DNA of 64,000 nt. Source: Roseateles depolymerans. Lineage in GTDB: Bacteria; Pseudomonadota; Gammaproteobacteria; Burkholderiales; Burkholderiaceae_C. The stretch lies in the NCBI RefSeq assembly GCF_003387155.1, contig NZ_QUMT01000007.1, forward strand, positions 24,912 through 88,911, in the 5' to 3' direction. Below, one piece after another: positions 43,215 through 55,211 of this stretch (position 1 is the first letter of the stretch; every line of letters starts with the position of its first letter). The notes beneath the pieces were generated by a model. The model was not told where the DNA came from. It was given only the letters and a program-made list of their open reading frames with translations, and did no database searches. A program made the position numbers and the translations under genes.

Positions 43215-44096
43215 TCAGGCGCCCTGCGGGGCCAGGTCGCCACCGCCTTGCTGCTGAGCGGCCTGGGCCACCCGCTGCGAGATTTCCTTGCGATAGCGAT
43301 TGAGCTCCTGGACGCTTGCAAAGCTGCGCTCCATGAGCAGGCTCATGTTGTGCAGGATGCGGTCCACCACCTTGTTTTCCCAGACGCTGTCGAACTGGAT
43401 CTGCTTGTCCAGCCAGCGCTCCAGCCATTCCGGGTCCGGCAGGCGGCTCTGGATGGTGTCACGCGGGAACAGCTTGGCATTCACATGCAAGTTGGTGGGA
43501 TGCAGGGCCTGGGCCGTGCGACGGGCGCTGGCCATCAGCACGCCCACCTTGGCAAAGGCGGCCTTGGCCTCGTCGCCGAACTTGACCATGGCACGCTTCA
43601 TGTAGCGCAGGTAGGCGCCGCCATGACGGGCTTCGTCCCGGGACAGCGTTTCGTAGATGGCCTTGATGACCGGCTCGGTGTGCCACTCGGCGGCACGGCG
43701 ATACCAGTGGTTCAGCCGGATTTCGCCGCAGAAGTGCAGCATCAGCGTCTCCAGCGCCGGAGCCGGGTCGAATTCGAAACGCACCTCGTGCAGTTCGGCT
43801 TCGGTGGGGACCATGTCCGGGCGGAAGCGACGCAGGTATTCCATCAGCACCAGCGAATGCTTCTGTTCCTCGAAGAACCACACGCTCATGAAGGCCGAGA
43901 AGTCGCTGTCATCCTTGTTGTCACGCAGGAACATCTCCGTGGCCGGCAGGGCGGACCATTCGGTGATGGCGTTCATCTTGATGGTGCGCGCCTGATCGTC
44001 GGTCAACAGGGAGGCATCGAACGTGTCCCAGGGGATGTCGGTGTCCATGTTCCAGCGGACGGCTTCGAGTTGCTTGAAGAGTTCGGGGTAAAGCAT
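43215..44096 (-). CDS. Ferritin-like diiron protein (acyl-ACP desaturase-like)
   Basis: A 293-residue helical protein with two ExxH pairs of the ferritin-like diiron site: [14 protein letters not shown] and [15 protein letters not shown], with further acidic ligands likely in [15 protein letters not shown] and [15 protein letters not shown]. This arrangement is that of ferritin-like oxygenases and desaturases, such as acyl-ACP desaturase relatives. The substrate is not evident. C-terminal Gln/Gly/Ala-rich tail. It is transcribed alone, towards a strong terminator, and divergently from the glutathione peroxidase gene. Confidence 0.78.
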   Translation of the reverse strand: MLYPELFKQLEAVRWNMDTDIPWDTFDASLLTDDQARTIKMNAITEWSALPATEMFLRDNKDDSDFSAFMSVWFFEEQKHSLVLMEYLRRFRPDMVPTEAELHEVRFEFDPAPALETLMLHFCGEIRLNHWYRRAAEWHTEPVIKAIYETLSRDEARHGGAYLRYMKRAMVKFGDEAKAAFAKVGVLMASARRTAQALHPTNLHVNAKLFPRDTIQSRLPDPEWLERWLDKQIQFDSVWENKVVDRILHNMSLLMERSFASVQELNRYRKEISQRVAQAAQQQGGGDLAPQGA

Positions 44097-44237
44097 GGTC
44101 AGTCCTTGGGAAGAGCAATTCGCATTTTATCGGGCGGAAGATGACAAACCTGACAAGCCCTTGAGGAAGCCAGGATCTGGCCTAATCCGGCGCTGTCACA
44201 TGTCACGGCACCACTGATGCCGACGAGGAGCACTGTC

Positions 44238-44867
44238 ATGAATCTGTCTTGCGTCTCTATCTTGTTCCAGCCGTTCTTTCGACAACTGGCGCTGGTGTTG
44301 ATGGTGGCCAGCGCGCCGCTGGCAGCCCATGCCGCCGGCACCACCACCGCCGCGCCGGCCACGACCGCCGCCGGCAGCGCCGCATGTCCCGACCTGCTTC
44401 AACGGCAGTTCCCGCGCCTGCAAGACGAAAAACCCCAGCCGCTGTGCCAGTGGGCAGGCAAGGTAGTGCTGGTGGTCAACACCGCCAGCTTCTGCGGCTT
44501 CACCCCGCAGTACAAGGCATTGGAAGCTCTTTCGGCCAAATACAAGGACTTGGCGGTGCTGGGATTCCCATCGGGCGACTTCGGAAATCAGGAATACGGC
44601 AGCAACAAGGAGATTGCCGAGTTCTGCGAGAACACCTTCAATGTGAAGTTCCCGATGTTCAGCAAGTCCAGTGTTGCCGCCGGCAAGACCGATCTGAACC
44701 CGCTGTTTGCAGATCTTGCCAAGCGCACCGGACAGTCGCCGAAGTGGAACTTCCACAAGTACCTGATCTCGAAGGACGGTCAGCAGGTGCTGAGCTTTGG
44801 CTCCAAGGTGGATCCTGAAGGGCGGGAGTTCACCCAGGCGCTGGAAAAGATGCTCCAGCAGAACTGA
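44238..44867 (+). CDS. Exported glutathione-peroxidase-like protein, atypical active site
   Basis: A 209-residue protein. Signal peptide (LALVLMVASAPLAAHAAG), then a thioredoxin-like GPx fold: VVLVVNTASFCGFTPQYKAL with the peroxidatic Cys, FPSGDFGNQEYGSNKEI, and WNFHKYLISKDG with the active-site Trp. In ordinary GPx the second motif reads FPCNQFGxQEPG; here the Cys is Ser and the catalytic Gln is Asp, so the resolving Cys and one member of the catalytic tetrad are missing. It probably reduces hydroperoxides in the periplasm or has diverged from that. GAGGAG before the ATG supports the start. Confidence 0.85.
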   Translation: MNLSCVSILFQPFFRQLALVLMVASAPLAAHAAGTTTAAPATTAAGSAACPDLLQRQFPRLQDEKPQPLCQWAGKVVLVVNTASFCGFTPQYKALEALSAKYKDLAVLGFPSGDFGNQEYGSNKEIAEFCENTFNVKFPMFSKSSVAAGKTDLNPLFADLAKRTGQSPKWNFHKYLISKDGQQVLSFGSKVDPEGREFTQALEKMLQQN

Positions 44868-45283
44868 GCCGGCACGAGTCACTGAGGAAACGCCTGACGT
44901 CGCACTGCGATAGCCAAGTGTTTTTTGAGGCCGTCCAGCGTCAGGCCAACCCCTCTTCCGGCAATCGGCAGACCCGATTTTGGAAATGAAAAATCTGTCC
45001 CGGCTAGTCGGTACAACCGTGACAGTTGCTCACTTTTTCCCACGGAATCGGGATGACAAGCGCCGGCTTGCGCTGCACTATAGGCATCAGTGCAGTGCGC
45101 AACGGCCACTCTTTCAGCGCCTTGAGCTTCTGTTTCGAGCGTCTGTTTTGAGCTTCTGAATCACCCGAACGCATCACGACGGCGGGCACCCATAGCGGGT
45201 ACGCAGCTTGCCGTAGTGATGGTTCGAACCAGGCTCAAGGACGCAAGCGGCCGAGCCTCTGCAAAAACCGAGATCTACCGAGG

Positions 45284-45485
45284 GCTTTCAGGGTTTCTAC
45301 CAATCCCGAAAGCTGATGGGAGTACAGTCCAGTTTCATCCTCTTTCAGCCGCAAGACCTGCTTGTTCGCAAGCTGCAATCCCGAGGCCTTTCTCCTCCTC
45401 CTCCCTCCCTCCCTCGTTGGCCACGGGGCGTCTTGAGGCTTCTTTTATTCCCCCAAGGGCTTCCGCATCGGCGGAAGCCCTTTTT
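45284..45485 (+). ncRNA. Putative small RNA with C-rich anti-Shine-Dalgarno loop
   Basis: Three hairpins follow one another. First: GCTTTC-A-GGG pairs with CCC-GAAAGC (45284-45313) with one bulged A. Second: TCCCGAGGCC (45379-45388) pairs with GGCCACGGGG (45419-45428), one A-A mismatch and one G.T, around a 30-base loop of CTCCTCCTCCTCC and CCCTCCCTCCCTC. Third: a 12-pair terminator. A loop of repeated CCUCC would be complementary to ribosome binding sites, as in C-rich sRNAs of other bacteria. No promoter was identified, so the 5' end is uncertain and could also be the 3' end of the upstream peroxidase transcript. Confidence 0.4.
45455..45485 (+). terminator. Strong rho-independent terminator without an adjacent gene
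   Basis: AAGGGCTTCCGC-ATCG-GCGGAAGCCCTT is a perfect 12-pair stem followed by TTT(G)TTT. It ends 618 bases after the last plus-strand gene, which suggests an unannotated transcript. Confidence 0.92.
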
Positions 45486-45545
45486 GTTTGGCGCGGGCGT
45501 CCTGGCCTGGCCAGCGCCGCACGTCTTCGCTGGCGCTGAGCCCAG

Positions 45546-45570
45546 AAAAAAGGGCCGCATGAAGCGACCC
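45546..45570 (-). terminator. Terminator after corA
   Basis: On the minus strand GGGTCGC-TTCAT-GCGGCCC (one G.T pair) followed by TTTTTT, about 50 bases after the corA stop. Confidence 0.8.
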
Positions 45571-45619
45571 TGTGTCGGACGATGGAGATGCAGGCGGAAA
45601 TGTCGGGGGGATGCCCTGA

Positions 45620-46609
45620 TCAGGCCAACCACCCCTTGCGCCGGAAGTACACAAACGGCGCCACCACCGACGCCAGCATCAGCACCAGCGCAAACGGATA
45701 GCCGTATTCCCAGCGCAGTTCGGGCATGGCCTGGAAATTCATGCCGTAGATACTGGCAATCAAGGTCGGCGGCAGCAGCGCCACGCTGGCCACCGAGAAG
45801 ATTTTGATGATCTTGTTCTGGTTGATGTTGATGAAGCCGACGGTGGCGTCCATCAGGAAGTTGATCTTGTCGAAGAGGAAGGCGGTGTGGCTGTCCAGGG
45901 AGTCGATGTCCCGCAGGATCTGCCGCGATTCCTCGAACTGCTCCGCATTGAGCATGCGGCTGCGCATCATGAAGCTCAGCGCTCGACGGGTGTCCATCAC
46001 ATTGCGCCGGATGCGCCCGTTCAAGTCTTCCTCACGGGCGATGGCCGCCAGCACCTCACCGGCTTCGGTGTCGTTCACATCCTTCTTCAGCACCCGCGCA
46101 CTGACCTTTTCCAGGTTGTCGTAGATGCCCTCCAGCACGTCGGCGGAATATTCAGCGTCGGCGTCGTAGAGCTTGAGCAGGACGTCCTTGGCATCTTCGA
46201 TCAGCGCGGGGATGCGGCGCGCCCGCAGCCGCAGCAGCCGGAACACCGGCAGGTCCTCGTTATGCACCGAGAACAGCACGTTGTTGAAGAGGATGAAGGC
46301 CACCCGCACGTTGCGCGGGGCTTCCATGTCGTCGATGAGGAAGTCGGAGCGGATGTGCAGCTCGCCGTTGTCTTCCTCGTAGAACCGGGCCGATTCCTCC
46401 AGGTCCTCGTCCACGATGTCCTCGGGAATGACCAGGCCAAATCGTTCACGGATCCAGTCTTTTTCTTCGGCGCTCGGGGATTCCAGGTCCACCCAGATCG
46501 GCTGTCGCTGGTGGCTGGTGACCGCGCTGAGTTCAGCCGCGGTGGAAATCTCTTCCTGAACCATGCCGCCCTTGAGGCGGCCATTGTCCAGCGTGAACAC
46601 ATTCAGCAT
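45620..46609 (-). CDS. corA: CorA-type magnesium/cobalt transporter
   Basis: A 329-residue channel protein. Long cytosolic funnel domain (about 1-265, with VDLESPSAEEKDWIRERFGL and RRALSFMMRSRML), then two C-terminal helices: FSVASVALLPPTLIASIYGM bearing the selectivity motif YGMNF, and YPFALVLMLASVVAPFVYF, ending in RRKGWL. CorA assembles as a pentamer for Mg2+ uptake. The sequence is complete and of normal length. A possible promoter lies about 270 bases upstream, leaving a long leader. Confidence 0.95.
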   Translation of the reverse strand: MLNVFTLDNGRLKGGMVQEEISTAAELSAVTSHQRQPIWVDLESPSAEEKDWIRERFGLVIPEDIVDEDLEESARFYEEDNGELHIRSDFLIDDMEAPRNVRVAFILFNNVLFSVHNEDLPVFRLLRLRARRIPALIEDAKDVLLKLYDADAEYSADVLEGIYDNLEKVSARVLKKDVNDTEAGEVLAAIAREEDLNGRIRRNVMDTRRALSFMMRSRMLNAEQFEESRQILRDIDSLDSHTAFLFDKINFLMDATVGFININQNKIIKIFSVASVALLPPTLIASIYGMNFQAMPELRWEYGYPFALVLMLASVVAPFVYFRRKGWLA

Positions 46610-46881
46610 GCAGGTCCTTCGTCTGCGTCGGCGCGCGTCTGGGCGAACGCTCGAGCAGGGTGGCGCGTTGACGAGGAAGGAGAGTCAGGCGCGCGGGGTC
46701 TCTGGGAGGAGGGGCAAAGGGGCCCGTCTCACTCCGGACAAGCGGCACAGCGGCAACGAGCGACCTGTCACGGGTGGACACTGGCGGCTGTTGACCTTCA
46801 GCTGCGGCGGTTTGACGCTGGAGTGGACGGCCACCGAGGGTGGTCGCTGTCCAAGAGGGACTCCAGTGATGGGGACGCGCA

Positions 46882-46911
46882 ATTATCACACTGCGGGATT
46901 GGCGCCAGCAA
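46882..46911 (-). promoter_or_regulatory. Putative sigma-70 promoter for corA
   Basis: On the minus strand TTGCTG (46911-46906) and GATAAT (46887-46882) are 18 bases apart, and TGT just before the -10 box makes it an extended type. Transcription would give a leader of about 265 bases before corA. Confidence 0.4.
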
Positions 46912-47441
46912 GGCTCCCGCCTCCCCGACAACATCCAGCATTCCAGCACGGACCGGGGTGATAGGCAAGGCGGAAAGATTCACCCCCAAACCTTGCTTTT
47001 CATCACTTGTGTTCGCCATCGAACGGGCGCAGACTGAGCTCGTCCAGGCCACCCGAAGAGTCTTACCGCAGACATATTCAAAAGCCCTCCAAGACCTCTG
47101 CCTCCCGCATTCAGCCCAGTGTCCGCACGTGCTTTCGCGGCTTGTTCGGCGGCTTGTTCCGCAGCTTGTTTAGCGAGTGCGTCCGCAACTGTCGGCACCT
47201 TGGTTTCGACCCCTCTACGTCCGATTCATCCACGTCAGATTCAACCGGCACACCGAGCCCTCCCGGCCTCGGCAACGCCCCCGCATCACCGCAAATTTTT
47301 TCCAGAAGACCCAGGCCCCACCGGGCCCGACGATTCCTCCACCCTGACCTCAGCATCAAGACCCAGCGATTCCATCCAACTTCAGCGTTCCCACACTCTC
47401 ACGGCGCCCGAAGGCGCAGTAGTTTTCCGACCAGCCCTGTG

Positions 47442-47449
47442 AAAGGAGG
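47442..47449 (+). promoter_or_regulatory. Near-perfect Shine-Dalgarno of hpf
   Basis: AAAGGAGG four bases before ATG 47454 matches the 16S rRNA 3' end almost fully, the strongest such site noted in the window, in keeping with a highly expressed stationary-phase protein. Confidence 0.75.
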
Positions 47450-47453
47450 CTCT

Positions 47454-47795
47454 ATGAACCTGACCATCAGCGGCCACCATCTCGAAGTGACCCCGGCCCT
47501 GCGTGAATACGTTCTCACGAAGCTCAGCCGGGTGTTGCGACACTTTGACCAGGTCGTGGACGTCAACGTCCTGCTCACCGTGGAAAAGCAAAAGGAGAAG
47601 GCCCGCCGGCAGCGCGCAGAAGTGACGCTGCACGTGAAGGGTCGCGAGATCTTTGTGGAAAACTCCCACGAGGACCTCTACGCGGCCATTGACGAATTGA
47701 TGGACAAGCTGGATCGGCAGGTGTGCCGCCACAAGGACCGGGTGCAGGATCATCACCATGCCTCCGCCAAGCGCATGGACCTGCCCGCGGTCTAG
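47454..47795 (+). CDS. hpf: Ribosome hibernation-promoting factor, short form
   Basis: A 113-residue protein that binds the 30S A/P sites in slow growth. [60 protein letters not shown] and [20 protein letters not shown] are the S30AE family pattern. The C-terminal dimerisation domain of long HPF is absent and the tail is His/Arg-rich. It precedes ptsN and hprK as in other Burkholderiales, although a terminator hairpin after it separates the transcripts at least in part. Confidence 0.95.
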   Translation: MNLTISGHHLEVTPALREYVLTKLSRVLRHFDQVVDVNVLLTVEKQKEKARRQRAEVTLHVKGREIFVENSHEDLYAAIDELMDKLDRQVCRHKDRVQDHHHASAKRMDLPAV

Positions 47796-47820
47796 GGTTT
47801 TTACTTAGCGTAGATCCGGG

Positions 47821-47848
47821 AGGCGGCCGCAAGGCCGCCTTTGCTTTT
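47821..47848 (+). terminator. Terminator after hpf
   Basis: AGGCGGCC-GCAA-GGCCGCCT is an eight-pair stem with a GCAA tetraloop followed by TTGCTTTT. Confidence 0.88.
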
Positions 47849-47943
47849 ACTCGATCGCCGCATAATGTTGCGATGCAACACCAATCCCGTTGTTTTCAAC
47901 GGGGCGTCGCAAAGCACCCGCCCCCTGATTGCAGCGGGGTTCC

Positions 47944-47949
47944 TATAAT
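47944..47949 (+). promoter_or_regulatory. Consensus -10 box TATAAT upstream of ptsN
   Basis: A perfect TATAAT lies 36 bases before the ptsN ATG. No -35 hexamer is found at 16-18 bases, so it may need an activator or may be fortuitous. A short palindrome GTTGC-GAT-GCAAC lies further upstream (47867-47879). Confidence 0.4.
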
Positions 47950-47984
47950 CCTCGCTGTCTCTGACCTACTGGCGCCATTGCCCG

Positions 47985-48455
47985 ATGAACCGTCTCGCCG
48001 CCATCCTTCCCGCCAGCAACGTGCTGGTCGATGTGGACGCATCCAGCAAGAAGCGCGTGTTCGAACAGGCCGGACTGCTGTTCGAGAATAACCACGCCAT
48101 CGCCAGGGCCGCGGTCACGGACAATCTCTTCGCCCGTGAACGGCTGGGCTCCACTGGCCTGGGTCATGGCGTGGCCATTCCGCATGGCCGCATCAAGGGC
48201 CTGAAGAATCCGCTGGCCGCCGTGCTTCGCGTGCAGCAGCCCATCGGCTTTGACGCCCCGGACGACGAGCCGGTCAACCTGCTCATCTTCCTGCTGGTCC
48301 CCGAGGCCGCCACCCAGCGCCATCTGGAAATCCTCTCCGAAATTGCGGAGATGCTGTCCGATCGCGAACTGCGTGAACGCCTCAAGACCGAGACGGAAGC
48401 CAGCGTGGTCCATCGGCTGATTGCCGACTGGGAACCGCTGAAGTCGGTCGCCTGA
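47985..48455 (+). CDS. ptsN: PTS IIA-like nitrogen regulatory protein
   Basis: A 156-residue EIIA-Ntr protein of the regulatory phosphotransferase chain (PtsP-NPr-PtsN), which controls K+ transport, nitrogen responses and stress rather than sugar import. The phospho-accepting His is in [34 protein letters not shown] and [10 protein letters not shown] complete the fold. hprK follows 13 bases later. Confidence 0.95.
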   Translation: MNRLAAILPASNVLVDVDASSKKRVFEQAGLLFENNHAIARAAVTDNLFARERLGSTGLGHGVAIPHGRIKGLKNPLAAVLRVQQPIGFDAPDDEPVNLLIFLLVPEAATQRHLEILSEIAEMLSDRELRERLKTETEASVVHRLIADWEPLKSVA

Positions 48456-48468
48456 GGCACCCGGCTTC

Positions 48469-49437
48469 GTGAAACCCACCTCCATCAGCGCGGACCGGCT
48501 CTTCGAAGAGCACCGCGAAGCCCTGCGCTGGGAATGGATCGCCGGCCATGCGCATCCGGAGCGCCGCTTCGACGAAGCCGCCCTGCTGGACGCCCAGTCC
48601 GCCGCCGACCTGGTGGGCTACCTCAACTACATCCATCCCTACCGCGTGCAGATCGTTGGCACGCGCGAAGTGGCGTACTTAAGCCAGGCCTCCGGCGACG
48701 TGCTGGACCGGCGCATTTCCCGCATCGTCACGCTGGAACCTCCGGTCATCATCGTGGCGGACGGACAGACGCCGCCCGACCGGCTGATCGCCATGTGCGA
48801 CCGCGCCGAGATTCCGCTGTTCACCACCACCGAATCCGCCGGCCATGTCATCGACGTGGTGCGTGCCTACCTGGCCCATGTCTGCGCCAACCGCACCACC
48901 CGCCATGGCGTCTTCATGGACATCCTGGGCCTGGGTGTGCTGCTGACCGGGGAATCGGGCCTGGGCAAGAGTGAACTTGGCCTGGAGCTGATCTCCCGCG
49001 GCCATGGCCTGGTGGCCGACGATGCGGTGGACTTCTTCCGCATCGCGCAGACGGCCATCGAAGGTCGCTGTCCCGATCTGCTGATGAACCTGCTGGAAGT
49101 TCGAGGCATTGGCTTGCTGGACATCAAGGCCATCTTTGGCGAGACGGCCGTGCGCCGCAAGATGCGACTCAAGCTGATCGTCCATCTGGTCCGCAAGGAA
49201 ACGATGGAGCGCGACTTCGAGCGCCTGCCTTACGAGCCCCTGTACGAGGACGTGCTGGGCATGCCGGTGCGCAAGGTGGTGATCGCGGTGGACGCCGGTC
49301 GCAACCTGGCGGTGCTGGTGGAGGCGGCGGTGCGCAACACCATCTTGCAGCTGCGCGGCATCGACACCTATCGCGAATTCGTGGAACGCCACCAGCGGGC
49401 GATCGAAGAAGGTCTGAACGATTCGGCGGCCGGCTAG
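48469..49437 (+). CDS. hprK: HPr kinase/phosphorylase
   Basis: A 322-residue bifunctional enzyme that phosphorylates and dephosphorylates HPr at a serine. N-terminal domain 1-135; Walker [21 protein letters not shown]; the signature [20 protein letters not shown] follows; [20 protein letters not shown] near the end. GTG start at 48469. In proteobacteria it usually accompanies ptsN, as here; HPr itself is not encoded in the window. Confidence 0.95.
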   Translation: MKPTSISADRLFEEHREALRWEWIAGHAHPERRFDEAALLDAQSAADLVGYLNYIHPYRVQIVGTREVAYLSQASGDVLDRRISRIVTLEPPVIIVADGQTPPDRLIAMCDRAEIPLFTTTESAGHVIDVVRAYLAHVCANRTTRHGVFMDILGLGVLLTGESGLGKSELGLELISRGHGLVADDAVDFFRIAQTAIEGRCPDLLMNLLEVRGIGLLDIKAIFGETAVRRKMRLKLIVHLVRKETMERDFERLPYEPLYEDVLGMPVRKVVIAVDAGRNLAVLVEAAVRNTILQLRGIDTYREFVERHQRAIEEGLNDSAAG

Positions 49438-49508
49438 GCGCGCTGGCCGTTGAAGGCCCGTTCAGCGGCCGCGGCGCGAGCCCACCACCCGCTGTATCGC
49501 CTGCCGTA

Positions 49509-49940
49509 TCAGCGACTGTTCTTGTGCGGGCAATCCGTCTTCACGCACGACGCATACAGCGCCAGCGAATGCTCCTGCAGCGCATAGCCGCGCTCTTCCG
49601 CAATGGCGCGCTGGCGCTCCTCGATCTGCGGGTCGTAGAACTCTTCCACCCGGCCGCAGGTCAGGCACACCAGATGGTCGTGGTGATGCCCCTCGTTCAG
49701 TTCGAAGACCGACTTGCCGGATTCGAAATGATTGCGCGAGAGCAGCCCCGCCTGCTCAAACTGCGTGAGCACGCGATACACAGTGGCCAGGCCGATGTCC
49801 GCCCGCTCATCGAGCAAAGCTTTGTAAACATCCTCCGCCGTCATGTGGCGCTGCTGCGCCTTCTGGAAGATTTCCAGGATCTTGATGCGGGGGAGCGTGG
49901 CCTTCAGCCCGCTGTTCTTGATTTCTTCAGAACGGTTCAT
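49509..49940 (-). CDS. fur: Ferric uptake regulator
   Basis: A 143-residue Fe2+-dependent repressor. Winged-helix domain 1-85 (LKATLPRIKILEIFQKAQQ, IGLATVYRVLTQFEQAGLL), metal sites in FELNEGHHHDHLVCLTCGRV (His cluster plus CxxC), Glu/His further on, and a C-terminal Cys pair (SCVKTDC). Start ATG 49940; the frame extends upstream without family sequence. It is divergent from bamE (omlA), an arrangement also known in Pseudomonas and Xanthomonas. Confidence 0.97.
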   Translation of the reverse strand: MNRSEEIKNSGLKATLPRIKILEIFQKAQQRHMTAEDVYKALLDERADIGLATVYRVLTQFEQAGLLSRNHFESGKSVFELNEGHHHDHLVCLTCGRVEEFYDPQIEERQRAIAEERGYALQEHSLALYASCVKTDCPHKNSR

Positions 49941-50022
49941 GGGGTTTGCGCATGCGGCAGGACGAAAGCCTCCCGCTAGAATTCCCTGCATCATAGCCCT
50001 AGCACTTCCGCGAAGCCCCGCC

Positions 50023-50592
50023 ATGTCATTGAATTCCCAAATCGCCTCGATCGCGCGATGCACGGCCGTTGTGGCCGGTGTCGCCGCGCTGGGCGCGTGC
50101 TCGCAGATGCCCAAGATGGACGTGTTTTCCGTCAGTGGCGACAAGGTGCTGGGCCTGGTCCAGCCCTACCGGGTGGAGATCGTCCAGGGCAACGTCGTCA
50201 CCAAGGAGCAGATGCAGCAGGTCAAGACCGGCATGACCCGCCTGCAGGTCCGAGACGCCATCGGCTCGCCGCTGCTGACCGACCTGTTCCATGAAAACCG
50301 CTGGGACTACGTCTTCACCATCCGCCGCCAGGGGGCAGCCCCGCAAAACCGCCGCATCCAGCTGACCTTCGAAGGCGACCAGCTCGCCAAGATCGACGCG
50401 CCGGAAGACCTGCCCTCGGAGAAGGAATTCATCGCCGCCATCGACACCACCAAGATCAAGGGCGCCCCGCCCAAGCTGGAGATGACGGAAGAAGAACGCA
50501 AGGCGCTGCCGCCGCCGGTGCGACAGGCCGCCGCGACACCCGAGCCCATCGGCCCGGTGCGCGACTATCCGCCGCTGGAGCAGCGTCGATGA
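50023..50592 (+). CDS. bamE: Outer membrane assembly lipoprotein BamE (OmlA)
   Basis: A 189-residue lipoprotein of the beta-barrel assembly machine. Signal peptide with lipobox LGAC ([13 protein letters not shown]), then the BamE fold ([67 protein letters not shown]). The C-terminal 50 residues are a Pro/Glu-rich extension not found in short BamE. Its stop overlaps dapB by ATGA. Confidence 0.95.
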   Translation: MSLNSQIASIARCTAVVAGVAALGACSQMPKMDVFSVSGDKVLGLVQPYRVEIVQGNVVTKEQMQQVKTGMTRLQVRDAIGSPLLTDLFHENRWDYVFTIRRQGAAPQNRRIQLTFEGDQLAKIDAPEDLPSEKEFIAAIDTTKIKGAPPKLEMTEEERKALPPPVRQAAATPEPIGPVRDYPPLEQRR

Positions 50593-51422
50593 GCAGCGTG
50601 CCCCGTCCGCTGGACACTGCGCCCCTGCGCATCGCCATCACCGGCGCCTCCGGCCGCATGGGTCGCATGCTGATCGAGACGGTGCTCAATGCGCCCGACT
50701 GCCAGCTCAGCGCGGCCCTGGACCGTGACGGCAGCCCGTCGCTGGGCCAGGACGCCGGCGCTTTCCTGGGCCGCCACACCGGCGTGGCCATCACCAGCGA
50801 CGTGCGCGCCGGCCTGTCGCAGTCGGACGTGCTGATCGACTTCACCCGCCCGGAAGGCACGCTGGCCCATCTGGCCCTGTGCGCCGAGCTGGGGGTGCGC
50901 ACCGTCATCGGCACCACCGGCTTCACCGACGAAGAAAAGGCCCACATCGCCCGCTTCGCGGAACAGGCCGCCGTGGTCATGGCCCCCAACATGAGCGTGG
51001 GGGTGAACCTGGTGCTCAAGCTGCTGGAAAGCGCTGCCAAGGCACTGGCCGAAGGCTATGACATCGAGATCGTCGAGGCCCATCACCGGCACAAGGTGGA
51101 CGCGCCCAGCGGCACCGCGCTGAAGATGGGCGAGGTGATCGCGGACGCCCTGGGCCGGGACCTCAAAGCCTGCGCCGTCTACGGCCGCGAAGGCGTCACC
51201 GGCGAGCGCGATCCCTCCACCATCGGCTTTGCCACCGTCCGCGGCGGCGACATCATCGGCGACCACACCGTGCTGTTCGCCGGCATCGGCGAGCGCATCG
51301 AAATCAGCCACAAGGCCTCCAGCCGCGCCACCTTCGCCCAGGGCAGCCTGCGTGCAGCGCGCTTCCTGGCGGGCCAGCGCACCGGCCTGTTCGACATGAA
51401 CGCCGTGCTCGGCCTGGCCTGA
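50589..51422 (+). CDS. dapB: 4-hydroxy-tetrahydrodipicolinate reductase
   Basis: A 277-residue NAD(P)H enzyme of lysine and diaminopimelate synthesis. [19 protein letters not shown] is the cofactor loop, [15 protein letters not shown] and [16 protein letters not shown] follow, and [20 protein letters not shown] contains the catalytic His and Lys. It starts within the bamE stop and is followed nine bases later by the exbB-like gene. Confidence 0.96.
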   Translation: MSSVPRPLDTAPLRIAITGASGRMGRMLIETVLNAPDCQLSAALDRDGSPSLGQDAGAFLGRHTGVAITSDVRAGLSQSDVLIDFTRPEGTLAHLALCAELGVRTVIGTTGFTDEEKAHIARFAEQAAVVMAPNMSVGVNLVLKLLESAAKALAEGYDIEIVEAHHRHKVDAPSGTALKMGEVIADALGRDLKACAVYGREGVTGERDPSTIGFATVRGGDIIGDHTVLFAGIGERIEISHKASSRATFAQGSLRAARFLAGQRTGLFDMNAVLGLA

Positions 51423-51430
51423 CCGGACCG

Positions 51431-52095
51431 ATGCAGTCGCTGTCGGCACTCCCGGCGCTGGGCGCCCACTGGCAGGCGGCGGACGGGGTGTCCCGTCTGG
51501 TGGCCCTCGTGCTGCTGGCCATGTCCGTCAGCAGCTGGGTGCTGATTCTATGGCGCACCTGGACCCTTACCCGCGCCCGCCGCGACCTGCAGCGCGGCCT
51601 GCCGCTCTTCTGGGCGGCCGAAGCGCTGCCGGCGGGTCGCCAGGCCGTGCTGCACATGGACCGCGAGGGCCTGATGGTCCCGCTGGTGGACGCCGCACTG
51701 GCCGACAGCCGCCCCGGCAGCCTGGCCGCCAGCGGACAGATCCAGGCCCAGCTCACGCGGCGGCTGCGCGACGCCCTGCACCAGGTGCTGGGCGGCCTCA
51801 ACCGGGGGCAGGTGGTGCTGGCCACCGTCGGCAGCACGGCCCCCTTCATCGGCCTGTTCGGCACCGTCTGGGGCATCTATCACGCGCTGGTGAGCATTTC
51901 GACGGCGGGCAACTTCAGCCTGGACAAGGTCGCCGGCCCGGTCGGTGAAGCGCTGATCATGACGGCGGCTGGCCTGGCCGTGGCGATCCCGGCGGTGCTG
52001 GCCTACAACCTCTTCGGCAAGTGGGTGGGCGCCTGTGAGGCGGAGCTCGAAGGCTTCGCCCATGACCTGCGCGAGTTGCTGGCGACGCCTGCCCC

Positions 52096-52099
<4 letters not shown>
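51431..52099 (+). CDS. exbB: MotA/TolQ/ExbB proton channel subunit
   Basis: A 222-residue inner-membrane protein with helices at about 20-42, 135-157 and 175-200. The typical segment is VVLATVGSTAPFIGLFGTVW and the last helix has GEALIMTAAGLAVAIPAVLA. With the ExbD-like partner it forms a proton-driven motor energising TonB or TolA-type processes. No tonB is adjacent, so ExbB is chosen over TolQ by gene context (dapB side) only. It overlaps the exbD-like gene by ATGA. Confidence 0.85.
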
Positions 52100-55208
<3,109 letters not shown>

Positions 55209-55211
55209 GCC

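Larger units (their letters stand above)
44868..45619. other. Gene-poor region (752 bp) with a probable sRNA
   Basis: No protein gene is supported: the open frames are short, and the longest runs through a strong terminator. Its right third holds three stable hairpins ending in a terminator on the plus strand (listed as ncRNA) and the corA terminator on the minus strand. The left half (44880-45200) has lower GC content and shows nothing recognisable. Confidence 0.55.
46610..47453. other. Gene-poor region (844 bp) between corA and hpf
   Basis: Divergent upstream regions of corA (minus) and hpf (plus). No convincing coding sequence: a 72-codon minus-strand frame at 46980-47198 starts with GTG and has a short Ala/Glu/Gln helix from a 12-bp repeat (GGCTTGTTCGGC, GGCTTGTTCCGC, AGCTTGTTTAGC near 47139-47174) but nothing else in support. 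rpoN, which usually precedes hpf in proteobacteria, is absent. A candidate minus-strand promoter is listed separately. Confidence 0.5.

Noticed and set aside
44161..44188. TTGAGG and TAATCC 16 bases apart as promoter of the peroxidase gene
   Set aside because: Both hexamers deviate in several positions from the consensus; too weak to list.
45216..45539. Small protein gene of 107 codons upstream of corA
   Set aside because: It reads through a perfect terminator hairpin and through the C-rich loop; composition is unlike a folded protein.
46980..47198. Small minus-strand protein with Ala/Glu/Gln helix between corA and hpf
   Set aside because: GTG start without a ribosome binding site, only the first third looks protein-like and that comes from a 12-bp repeat.
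49946..49982. TTGCGC and TAGAAT as promoter of bamE between fur and bamE
   Set aside because: The spacing of 25 bases is too long for sigma-70; no Fur box could be made out by eye either.
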